From the NCBI GenBank assembly GCA_031551775.1, contig JAVBND010000111.1, positions 1 through 5,036 on the forward strand: a DNA stretch of 5,036 nucleotides, read 5' to 3'. Position 1 is the stretch's first letter, and each line of letters starts with the position of its first letter. Source of the stretch: Anaerozeibacter sp031551775. GTDB lineage: Bacteria > Bacillota > Clostridia > Christensenellales > Aristaeellaceae. This document shows positions 1-5,005 of the stretch, piece after piece. The position numbers were made by a program, and so were the translations under genes. The notes under the pieces are model-generated. The model was not told where the DNA came from, ran no database searches, and saw nothing but the letters and a program-made list of their open reading frames with translations.

Positions 1-383
1 TATTCCTTTTCAATGTTGATCAAAAGCTTCAGCGCCTGAAATCGCACCTCGGGCACCAGCGCCACCGCGCCCGCGCCGCCCAGCGTCAATATGAGCAGCA
101 GGCATACCGCGATTTGCGCGCCGCGCGGAAGCGAATAGCCCCGGCGGCGCGCGTGCCGCGCGCGCTTGTCCGCCTTCTCCACAGCGTCCATCACGCGCGG
201 AAAGGACCGCTCGTACATTTCTTCGAACTTCGTCGTTTCCCCGTCGTATACGCCTTTTTCAATTTCATCTTCAAGCTTCTCGGCTTCCAGGCGATCCATG
301 TCGAGGAACGCAAGCCGGATCAGCGTCTCTTCGTATTGATCCAGGAGCGCTTCGCGGTTCAGATACGCCGTTTCATCATGCAT
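1..383 (-). CDS. Probable membrane anti-sigma factor, partial (C-terminal part outside window)
   Basis: This open frame starts at ATG 383 and reads leftward off the window edge, giving 127 visible residues with no stop. Residues 1-89 are highly charged and probably cytoplasmic (acidic, Glu/Lys-rich, then an Arg/Lys cluster near 71-81). Residues 90-110 form one hydrophobic membrane segment, followed by PEVRFQALKLLINIEKE, a juxtamembrane pattern I associate with clostridial anti-sigma-like proteins carrying an extracytoplasmic DUF4367-type domain. That domain would lie outside the window. The start codon overlaps the end of the sigma factor gene in ATGCATGA, and a purine-rich GGAAGGGGG lies just upstream, so translation is probably coupled. 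By position and layout it should hold the sigma factor inactive at the membrane until an envelope signal arrives. The pairing is inferred from gene order and topology; no binding motif proves it. Confidence 0.75.
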   Translation of the reverse strand, partial: MHDETAYLNREALLDQYEETLIRLAFLDMDRLEAEKLEDEIEKGVYDGETTKFEEMYERSFPRVMDAVEKADKRARHARRRGYSLPRGAQIAVCLLLILTLGGAGAVALVPEVRFQALKLLINIEKE

Positions 384-945
384 CAAAAGCGCCCCCTTCC
401 AAGAGAATTGCTTTCAGCTTCTCCCGCGCGCGAGAAACCGCCTGGCGCACGCTGGCTTGCTTTATGCCCAAAATCTTCGCGATTTCCCCGTCGGGCAGGT
501 TTTGCCGGTACTTGAGGTCGAGAATTTCTTTTGCCTTTTCCGGCAAACGTTCGATGGCGCGGCACACGCTGTCGATGTCCGACTGGCGGATCATTTGGCC
601 GTCCACGGCGCCCGGCGCCTCCGCCCTGTCGAGCGCTTCGTCCGGCACATCGGCGACATGCGCCCGGCGGCGGGCGCGCGCCTTGACGTAGTTGATCGCG
701 GTGTTCCTGACTGTTAAGACAACGTAAGCCTTGAGCGCGTGACACTCAAGCTGCGTTAAAATATCGGTTTTCGCCATCAGCTTGACGCATGCCTCCTGCA
801 CGATGTCGTCAAGCGCGCCCCACTCGCGCGTCACCCTGTACGCCTGAATGTACATTGCGCGGTGATGGGTCTCATACAGGCGCAGCATGAACGCGCGCGT
901 ACCGGGCTGCGCAATCGCCAAGAAGACGGTTGGAAAGAATGGCAT
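376..945 (-). CDS. Small sigma-70 family (ECF-like) RNA polymerase sigma factor
   Basis: The protein has 189 residues, normal for a two-domain ECF-type sigma factor. Residues about 18-93 match region 2: a YETHHRAMYIQAYRV helix, the acidic DDIVQEACVKL segment that contacts core polymerase, and a -10-binding helix ending VRNTAINYVKARARRR. An acidic linker (about 94-122) leads to region 4 at about 125-183, with IERLPEKAKEILDLKY and the helix-turn-helix LPDGEIAKILGIKQASVRQAV that reads the -35 element. The start is ATG 945 because GGAGGAGA sits 7 bases upstream and an extended -10 promoter lies just beyond. The frame stays open back to 1383, but that part is antisense to the peptidase gene. Its last bases overlap the start of the membrane partner gene. 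It probably directs an envelope-related regulon; the signal and targets cannot be read here. Its own promoter looks like a housekeeping one, so autoregulation is not evident. Confidence 0.92.
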   Translation of the reverse strand: MPFFPTVFLAIAQPGTRAFMLRLYETHHRAMYIQAYRVTREWGALDDIVQEACVKLMAKTDILTQLECHALKAYVVLTVRNTAINYVKARARRRAHVADVPDEALDRAEAPGAVDGQMIRQSDIDSVCRAIERLPEKAKEILDLKYRQNLPDGEIAKILGIKQASVRQAVSRAREKLKAILLEGGAFDA

Positions 946-970
946 GGGCTTTTCTCCTCCGTATGCTGCC

Positions 971-979
971 ATTATACCA
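971..979 (-). promoter_or_regulatory. Extended -10 promoter of the sigma factor operon
   Basis: The minus strand reads TGGTATAAT, a perfect -10 hexamer (976-971) preceded by the TGN extension. No good -35 hexamer lies 16-18 bases upstream (the region reads TCCCTG), which is typical of extended -10 promoters that do not need a strong -35. A transcript would start near 964, giving a leader of about 20 bases that contains the GGAGGAGA ribosome binding site. The same 11 bases, TGGTATAATGG, recur upstream of the CarD gene. Confidence 0.8.
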
Positions 980-1014
980 TAAAAATGAAAAAGCAGGGAT
1001 AAGATACGTCCCGC

Positions 1015-1035
1015 AATCAAACAATAAGCTTGATT
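1015..1035. repeat. Inverted repeat in the divergent intergenic region (possible operator)
   Basis: AATCAA (1015-1020) and TTGATT (1030-1035) form a perfect 6-base dyad separated by 9 bases. It lies between the sigma gene promoter and the start of the divergent peptidase gene, so a regulator bound here could affect either gene. Six-base arms occur by chance in a window this size, and no known operator is recognised. I could not identify a convincing -10/-35 pair for the peptidase gene in this region; TAAGAT at 1000-1005 is the nearest -10-like hexamer, without a -35. Confidence 0.3.
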
Positions 1036-1069
1036 ACGCGCCTTTTCGCGGGTGAAACGGAGGATGAAC

Positions 1070-2251
1070 ATGTCAAAACAGGCCAAGGGGTTTTGGATTG
1101 CGCTGGCCGTGGCGGTTGCCGTCATTGGGGCTTTCGCGCTGCTGGGCGGAGGGAAACGCGCGGGGCAACCGCCCGCGCCCACCGCTGAGCCGCTGCCGCC
1201 CGATGCCGTGCAAGCCGCCGAACCGGACAAAAAGCAGACGCCCGCGCCCACGCACAAACCGGCCAAGCCGGGCGAATTTGAGCTGCCCATCGAAGGCGCG
1301 ACCGGCTTTACGACGGTTGAGGCGAACCTGCGCGAAAAGCCGAGCCCGGATGCCGTTCTCTTAAAAAAGATAGCGCCCGGCACGGCGTTCCGTGTGCTTC
1401 AAGAGATGGGCGAATACTGGAAGGTCGAGTCGGATGAATTCAGCGGCTACCTCGCCCACAAGTACCTCATGATCAACCTGCCGGACGTCATCCCCTCGAT
1501 CGTCTATGAAAACACCAACGCGTCCAAATCGCGCGTCCATTCCTCCGGCAAGGCGGTGCCGGGCGTGACCGGGCAGAAACTTTACGCATCGCGCGCCTAC
1601 GACGAGCGCCTGGGCCGCGAGGAATTTATCATGCCCGCGCTTTACCAAATGGCGAAGAAGATTTGCGCGGCGCAGCAGCAAGCGCTCGCGGACGGAAACT
1701 GCCTCAAAATCTATGAAGCCTACCGGCCCGCGAGCGCCCAGCGCATGATGGTTCAGGCGCTTAACGACTTTGCCGCGCGCGACGAGAAAGTCATGCGCGG
1801 CATTTCAACCGCGCCGTGGAAGGTGAGCTGGTTCGTGTCGCAGGGCACGAGCAATCACCAGAGGGGGCTGGCGATTGACGTGAGCCTTATAAAGGCCGAT
1901 GAACTCAAGCGGGAATTCTCGGGCGACAGGGCCTTTACCCGCGTGACAAAGTACACCGAGTACGAAATGCCCACGCCCATTCACGAGCTCAGCATCGCGG
2001 CGGCGGCGTTTTCCTACCCGGTGACCTCGACTTCCCAAACCGCGTGGGAAAGCGCCGCGCCCGCCGCATCCATGAACGAAGAAGCGCTGTTGCTTCAGCG
2101 CTACATGGCCGATGCCCGCCTGACGCCGCTCGCCTCCGAGTGGTGGCATTTCAACGACCTTGGGTCGTTTGAAGCGCTGGGCGGCAATCTCGGGTCGGGC
2201 GAGCAAGTCCTCAAGACGCTTTACAGCGTTTCTCCGCCAAGCGCGGGATAG
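1070..2251 (+). CDS. Membrane-anchored SH3-like and M15 (VanX/DdpX-like) peptidase
   Basis: This 393-residue protein probably trims D-Ala-D-Ala or peptidoglycan stem peptides outside the cell. Residues 8-26 are an N-terminal membrane segment or uncleaved signal anchor, followed by a Pro/Lys-rich spacer (about 30-70). Residues about 77-135 form an SH3-like module (EANLREKPSPDA, then GYLAHKYL), expected to bind the cell wall. The catalytic part has the M15 dipeptidase signatures: EAYRP with R219 (the VanX Arg71 position), SNHQRGLAID with zinc ligands H263 and D270, and SEWWHF with catalytic E357 and zinc ligand H360. All key residues are present, so it should be active. ATG 1070 is chosen because GGAGG ends 6 bases before it; the frame opens at GTG 1052, but that lies upstream of the ribosome binding site. 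It stands alone and is divergent from the sigma operon. Lack of VanH/VanA-type neighbours makes a vancomycin-resistance role unlikely. Exact substrate specificity (dipeptidase or carboxypeptidase) is not settled. Confidence 0.88.
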   Translation: MSKQAKGFWIALAVAVAVIGAFALLGGGKRAGQPPAPTAEPLPPDAVQAAEPDKKQTPAPTHKPAKPGEFELPIEGATGFTTVEANLREKPSPDAVLLKKIAPGTAFRVLQEMGEYWKVESDEFSGYLAHKYLMINLPDVIPSIVYENTNASKSRVHSSGKAVPGVTGQKLYASRAYDERLGREEFIMPALYQMAKKICAAQQQALADGNCLKIYEAYRPASAQRMMVQALNDFAARDEKVMRGISTAPWKVSWFVSQGTSNHQRGLAIDVSLIKADELKREFSGDRAFTRVTKYTEYEMPTPIHELSIAAAAFSYPVTSTSQTAWESAAPAASMNEEALLLQRYMADARLTPLASEWWHFNDLGSFEALGGNLGSGEQVLKTLYSVSPPSAG

Positions 2252-2745
2252 CCTTCGCTCACCAGGCAGTACTGGATTTTCCATTGGTCATTGAGCTTGA
2301 TCGGCCGGACCTCCTCAAAGCCGAGCGAGGAAAGCATGTGCCTTGAGATGGCGTTGCCGGGGCTGACCACCGCGAAGATATAATGCGCGCCGCCTTCGCG
2401 CAGGCGCCCGATGCCGCTTTTCACCAGCGCTTTCCCAAGGCCGCGTCCCCGGTGCTCGGCGCGGATGAGCAATGTGTTCATGTGCCCGACTTCGTCAAGC
2501 ATCTCGTCGGGCAGGAGCCCCCGGCCAAGGTTTCGCGAAGCGCGCTCGCTCGGGATGGTGCAACACAAAAACGCGGTCAGCGTACATCGGTCCTCGCCCC
2601 AAATGCCCAGGGCGAAGTTGCGAAAGCGAAAGCTCAAAAGATACCCCTCTTCGCTGGTCGGCGTGAAAAGGTCGCCCCGCTTAAGGCAGTGCGTTTGCAA
2701 TTCAAGCATGCCCGGAACATGCCCCGCGGCAAGTTGTTCTATCAT
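2221..2745 (-). CDS. GNAT family N-acetyltransferase
   Basis: The protein has 174 residues, the usual size of a single-domain GNAT enzyme that transfers acetyl from acetyl-CoA to an amine. The acetyl-CoA-binding motif A is clear: strand MNTLLIRAEHRG, then R99-G-R-G102-L-G104 (the R/Q-x-x-G-x-G/A pyrophosphate loop) and the helix KALVKSGIGRL. Motif B follows as IFAVVSPGNAISRHMLSSLGFEEV, with N131 and the LGF turn typical of the family. The start is ATG 2745: GGAAGGAG sits 7 bases upstream, and the reading frame further upstream to 2943 crosses the opposing CarD promoter. The acceptor substrate cannot be predicted. The last 31 bases overlap the end of the convergent peptidase gene, and no terminator is seen between them. 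No convincing promoter was found upstream on this strand; a weak TAGTAT-like -10 occurs in the 2800-2815 area. Confidence 0.87.
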   Translation of the reverse strand: MIEQLAAGHVPGMLELQTHCLKRGDLFTPTSEEGYLLSFRFRNFALGIWGEDRCTLTAFLCCTIPSERASRNLGRGLLPDEMLDEVGHMNTLLIRAEHRGRGLGKALVKSGIGRLREGGAHYIFAVVSPGNAISRHMLSSLGFEEVRPIKLNDQWKIQYCLVSEGYPALGGETL

Positions 2746-2888
2746 ACCGATGCTCCTTCCAATGGCGCAAAAGAAAACGCTTGGGCATGGTTCTGATTGC
2801 ATACTATGGCGCGGCGCGCTCCTGTGTACCATGGCCTTCGGGGCAAATATGCGGAAAAACCGCGTCCCTGGCCTTTTGGACAGACATG

Positions 2889-2897
2889 TGGTATAAT
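2889..2897 (+). promoter_or_regulatory. Extended -10 promoter for the CarD-type gene
   Basis: TGGTATAAT is a perfect -10 hexamer at 2892-2897 with a TGN extension at 2889-2891. The hexamer at the 17-base spacing (2869-2874, TGGCCT) is a poor -35, while a TTGGAC at 2876-2881 is too close (10 bases) to serve. Transcription would start near 2904, leaving a leader of roughly 175-180 bases before GTG 3081. The promoter lies in the gap between the divergent acetyltransferase and CarD genes. Confidence 0.75.
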
Positions 2898-3012
2898 GGA
2901 AATGGAACGGCCGGTTTCGGCAACATTCGTCCGCTCGAAGCAAAAGATCCGTAAAGATACCGAACTTATTTGCGGGAAATGCTCAAAGCGTTTGGCCATT
3001 ACACAAGATGGA

Positions 3013-3048
3013 GCGCGGGTCAACGAAGCTGTTGACGCGTGGTTTTTT
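3013..3048 (+). promoter_or_regulatory. Attenuator-like hairpin with T-run in the CarD leader
   Basis: GTCAAC (3019-3024) and GTTGAC (3031-3036) pair across a 6-base loop. The stem can be lengthened by CGC (3014-3016) with GCG (3037-3039) across a two-base GG bulge. Six T residues follow at 3043-3048. This has the shape of a weak intrinsic terminator and lies inside the leader between the 2892 promoter and the CarD start, so it could reduce or regulate read-through. No ligand-binding structure or competing antiterminator pairing was recognised. The rest of the leader (2905-3012) shows only a short GCCG-GTTT-CGGC hairpin at 2910-2921. Confidence 0.35.
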
Positions 3049-3080
3049 AATTCCGTTGAATGAAAAGGAGGATGACGGCG

Positions 3081-3614
3081 GTGTATAAAGCAAACGACGT
3101 GGTGCTATACGGCGTGGATGGCGTGTGCCGGGTGGAGGGCAAGACCGTCCGGACGGTGGCCGGAAAGCCGATTGAATACTATGTGCTCAGGTCCTGCCAA
3201 CAACAATCAACCATCATCTACGTGCCAACCGACAACGAGCAGTTGGTCGGCCGAATGAGAAAGGCGCTTTCGGGTGAAGAAACGCTGGAGCTCATCCGGC
3301 GGATGCCGGAGGAGGCGACCATCTGGATCGACGACGACAATGAACGCGCGTCGGCTTATGAAAAAATACTCTCGGGCGAGGACCGTATGGCTGTCGTGCG
3401 CATGATCAAAACGCTGTATGAGCGCAAACAGGCGTTGGCCGCGGGCAAGCGCAAGATGCACGCGTCGGACGAGAAATTGCTGCACGAGGGCGAGCGGCGG
3501 CTATACGACGAATTTGCCCATGCCCTGGGCATCGACGTGGACGATGTGCTGCCGTTCATTTTCAGCCAGGCAGAGCCGGACGCGGGCGTAAATCCTGAAG
3601 GGATGATCGGGTGA
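3081..3614 (+). CDS. CarD/CdnL-family RNA polymerase-binding transcription regulator
   Basis: This 177-residue protein has the size and layout of bacterial CarD/CdnL. In this family the N-terminal module binds the RNA polymerase beta subunit and the helical C-terminal part stabilises the open promoter complex. Residues 2-60 form the Tudor-like CarD/TRCF-interaction module: YKANDVVLYGVDGVCRVEG, then the strand IEYYVLRS and the IYVPTDN turn. Residues 66-160 are helical, with W82, the R89-Y93 region, ILSGEDRMAVVRMIKTLYERK, and a C-terminal DEKLLHEGERRLYDEFAHALGI helix. The last 17 residues are probably disordered. The start is GTG 3081, 9 bases after GGAGG at 3067-3071. In-frame ATG 3060 lies upstream of that site and ATG 3072 abuts it, and family members begin at the equivalent of MYK. 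It is a single-gene unit with its own promoter and a strong terminator. The exact paralogue (global CdnL or a specialised regulator) is not clear. Confidence 0.9.
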   Translation: MYKANDVVLYGVDGVCRVEGKTVRTVAGKPIEYYVLRSCQQQSTIIYVPTDNEQLVGRMRKALSGEETLELIRRMPEEATIWIDDDNERASAYEKILSGEDRMAVVRMIKTLYERKQALAAGKRKMHASDEKLLHEGERRLYDEFAHALGIDVDDVLPFIFSQAEPDAGVNPEGMIG

Positions 3615-3620
3615 CGCGGG

Positions 3621-3636
3621 AGGCAGGCGCCTGCCT
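3621..3636 (+). repeat. Perfect 16-base palindrome just after the CarD stop codon
   Basis: AGGCAGGCGCCTGCCT reads identically on both strands. In RNA it can form a six-pair stem with a GCGC loop, followed by UUUC. It begins 6 bases after the TGA at 3612-3614 and precedes the strong terminator at 3657. It may be a first, weaker terminator, an mRNA 3'-end stabiliser, or a protein-binding site. Confidence 0.55.
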
Positions 3637-3656
3637 TTCATCGAACAGACCAAGCA

Positions 3657-3697
3657 AACCCCGGCCCACTCGGCATTGAGCGGGCCGGGGTTATTTT
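3657..3697 (+). terminator. Strong intrinsic terminator of the CarD gene
   Basis: AACCCCGGCCC (3657-3667) pairs perfectly with GGGCCGGGGTT (3682-3692). After an A/C mismatch, a further CTC/GAG pairing (3669-3671 with 3678-3680) closes the loop. The stem is followed by ATTTTG, a short T-rich tract. The GC-rich 11-pair stem, placed about 40 bases after the CarD stop codon, is a textbook Rho-independent terminator and separates CarD from the secreted protein gene. Confidence 0.92.
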
Positions 3698-3739
3698 GAT
3701 TGTTAATGTAGTGTAAAACCATGTTTTCATCGCGGGGGA

Positions 3740-3756
3740 GTTACGTAACTGTTACG
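3740..3756. promoter_or_regulatory. Three alternating GTTAC/GTAAC half-sites (probable operator)
   Basis: GTTACGTAACTGTTACG contains GTTAC (3740-3744), GTAAC (3745-3749) and GTTAC (3751-3755). These form two overlapping perfect dyads: a 10-base palindrome GTTACGTAAC and CGTAAC-T-GTTACG. The block covers the place where a -35 element would sit for the TATTAT -10 at 3767-3772. A repressor or activator dimer could bind here and control the downstream secreted protein gene. No known regulator site is recognised. Confidence 0.45.
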
Positions 3757-3763
3757 CTGCCCG

Positions 3764-3772
3764 TGCTATTAT
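3764..3772 (+). promoter_or_regulatory. Probable extended -10 promoter for the secreted SH3-like protein gene
   Basis: TGCTATTAT gives a -10 hexamer TATTAT (one mismatch from TATAAT) with the TGN extension. The 17-base-spaced -35 position (3744-3749, CGTAAC) is poor and overlaps the GTTAC/GTAAC half-sites. Transcription would start near 3779, giving a leader of about 105 bases before GTG 3886. The leader ends in a good ribosome binding site and shows no recognised riboswitch. Confidence 0.55.
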
Positions 3773-3885
3773 TGCGCCAGAAGTTGACCGGGAGACATTC
3801 GAAGCGGCCGACGGCGGCATTTCTTCCGTCAACGGGGAAACCAAAGCGTTTACCGGCAATCAAAATCAATTGGGAGGTAAGAACC

Positions 3886-4965
3886 GTGAAAAAGCTGCTG
3901 ATCTACTTGATCCTTGCCATGCTGGTGGCAACCAGCATCGTTCCGAACATCGCCCTGGCGGCCAAGGCGAAGGACCCGGATGTCATTCCCATGTGGACGC
4001 TCAAGAAGTGCAAGATGTTCTCGGAAATGAGCACCAAGTCGCGCGTCATGACCACCATCCCCCAGGGAAAGAAAGTGCTGACCTACGATTTCATGTACGG
4101 CTCGGACTGGGCCAGCGCCAGCTACGACGGCTACTACGGTTACATCCTGTTCAAGAACCTGGACTACTCCAAGCCCACGCCCAAGCCGACGCCGAAGCCC
4201 ACGCCCAAGCCGACGCCCAAGCCCACCCCCAAGCCCCAGCCCAAGCCCACCGCAAAGCCGCAGCCGGTGTTTGAGGAGTTCAAAGAGGCCGACTTCTACG
4301 CCAACGTGACCTTGGCCAGCCCCACCGCGCACCTCAACATGCGCTGGCAGCCCTCCACGGATTCAAGCGTCATCGGCGTGTACAACAACGGCGACCTGAT
4401 GCACGTGCTGATGGTTTCAAAATCCTGGGCGCAGGTCATGGACACCGAAAGCAACCGCGTTGGGTACATGACGCTTAAGTACCTGACCCGCAACGACAAC
4501 CCCACCTTTGGCGCCCAGAGCGACGTGCTGTGGGGCCTCGACAGCGAAATGGTGGTCAGCCCCGTCAACGAAGTGGAATCCTTCGAGGTCCTGACGGCCT
4601 CCCAGCCCGACATGGCCCTCACCGACGCTCCGGCGAACGCGACCGACGTAAACTACTGCTGGATCAAGGCTGACCCGACCTTCGCGCAGATCTGGTTCAA
4701 GATCGATGGCGTTGACTACGTCTACCGCGCCGCGGCCAACCCCGACGATGAAGAAGACATCGACATCGACGGCATCTACACCCCCATGCACGAGGAAGCC
4801 CACGAAAGCGGTCTGCACCTGTGCGTGGCCGACGAGGAGGACCTGATGGTCGTTCACTACCACGACGATGCGAACCACATGGTCTACAGCCTCTCGGGCG
4901 TCCTCAGCAAGGACAAGTCGGACACCCTCATGGCGGTTGCCAGGGAAATGTTCGGCGTAGCCTAA
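3886..4965 (+). CDS. Secreted protein with two SH3-like modules and a C-terminal anti-sigma-like (DUF4367-type) domain
   Basis: The protein has 359 residues. Residues 1-25 are a classic signal peptide: KK, a hydrophobic core, and ALA before the likely cut at 25/26. Residues about 34-93 look like a divergent SH3-like module (WTLKKCKMFSEMSTKSR, then GYYGYILFKNL). Residues 96-127 are eight KPxP-type repeats, a flexible or wall-spanning linker. Residues about 138-201 are a clearer bacterial SH3 module (AHLNMRWQPSTDSSVIG, then GYMTLKYL). The remainder, about 222-359, has VSPVNEVESFEVL, AQIWFKIDGVDYVYRAA, a DIDGIY turn and YSLSGVLSKD near the end, resembling the extracytoplasmic domain of clostridial anti-sigma-like proteins; this likeness is from memory of the pattern. 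GTG 3886 is the start: GGGAGG ends 8 bases before it and the signal peptide begins exactly there. The frame back to 3721 crosses the promoter. Almost all Asn and Tyr codons end in C, unlike nearby genes, suggesting high expression. Molecular function is unknown. Confidence 0.85.
   Translation: MKKLLIYLILAMLVATSIVPNIALAAKAKDPDVIPMWTLKKCKMFSEMSTKSRVMTTIPQGKKVLTYDFMYGSDWASASYDGYYGYILFKNLDYSKPTPKPTPKPTPKPTPKPTPKPQPKPTAKPQPVFEEFKEADFYANVTLASPTAHLNMRWQPSTDSSVIGVYNNGDLMHVLMVSKSWAQVMDTESNRVGYMTLKYLTRNDNPTFGAQSDVLWGLDSEMVVSPVNEVESFEVLTASQPDMALTDAPANATDVNYCWIKADPTFAQIWFKIDGVDYVYRAAANPDDEEDIDIDGIYTPMHEEAHESGLHLCVADEEDLMVVHYHDDANHMVYSLSGVLSKDKSDTLMAVAREMFGVA
4171..4266 (+). repeat. Eight 12-base tandem units encoding the KPxP linker
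   Basis: Eight 12-base units begin with AAG and encode KPTP five times, then KPQP, KPTA and KPQP. Units 1 and 3 are identical, and units 2 and 4 differ only in the last base, so units 1-2 and 3-4 form a 24-base duplication. Later units differ more (CAG, ACC and GCA changes). The tract stays in frame and lies between the two SH3-like modules of the secreted protein; it could change length between strains by slippage. Confidence 0.93.
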
Positions 4966-4983
4966 AGCGCCCTCCCCCATAAA

Positions 4984-5005
4984 GGAAGTCCCCCCCAGGA
5001 TTTCC
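4984..5005 (+). terminator. Hairpin after the secreted protein gene (possible terminator without a T-run)
   Basis: GGAAGTCC (4984-4991) can pair with GGATTTCC (4998-5005) over all eight positions, counting one G-U pair, with a CCCCCA loop. It begins 18 bases after the stop codon at 4963-4965 and is preceded by AAA. What follows is CTCCTTAAAA rather than a T-run, so it may be a weak terminator or an mRNA 3'-end structure. The rest of 4966-5036 is C-rich with no gene. Confidence 0.4.

Noticed and set aside
946..1383. Upstream extension of the sigma factor reading frame to 335 residues
   Set aside because: It is antisense to the start of the peptidase gene, crosses the extended -10 promoter, and has no sigma-like content. 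The GGAGGAGA-supported ATG at 945 gives a family-sized protein.
1070..2251. Vancomycin-resistance vanX gene
   Set aside because: The catalytic motifs are VanX-like, but the protein is membrane-anchored with an SH3-like module and has no VanH, VanA or VanRS-type neighbours. A peptidoglycan-processing role is more likely.
1805..2284. Long minus-strand frame opposite the peptidase gene
   Set aside because: It is a shadow of a clear M15 domain on the other strand. High GC content produces such Arg/Gly-rich antisense frames throughout the window (also at 3850-4332 and 4417-4980).
2746..2943. Upstream extension of the acetyltransferase to 240 residues
   Set aside because: It runs across the opposing CarD promoter and lacks GNAT content; GGAAGGAG supports ATG 2745.
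3783..3833. GTTGAC/GTCAAC pair in the secreted protein leader, echoing the one in the CarD leader
   Set aside because: The arms are only 6 bases and lie about 40 bases apart. The same hexamer also occurs inside coding sequence at a rate not far above chance.
3721..3885. Upstream extension of the secreted protein reading frame
   Set aside because: It covers the promoter and half-site cluster. The signal peptide begins exactly at GTG 3886, behind a good ribosome binding site.
4171..4266. CRISPR-like or non-coding tandem repeat
   Set aside because: The 12-base units have no spacers and stay in frame, encoding a KPxP linker inside a clear gene.
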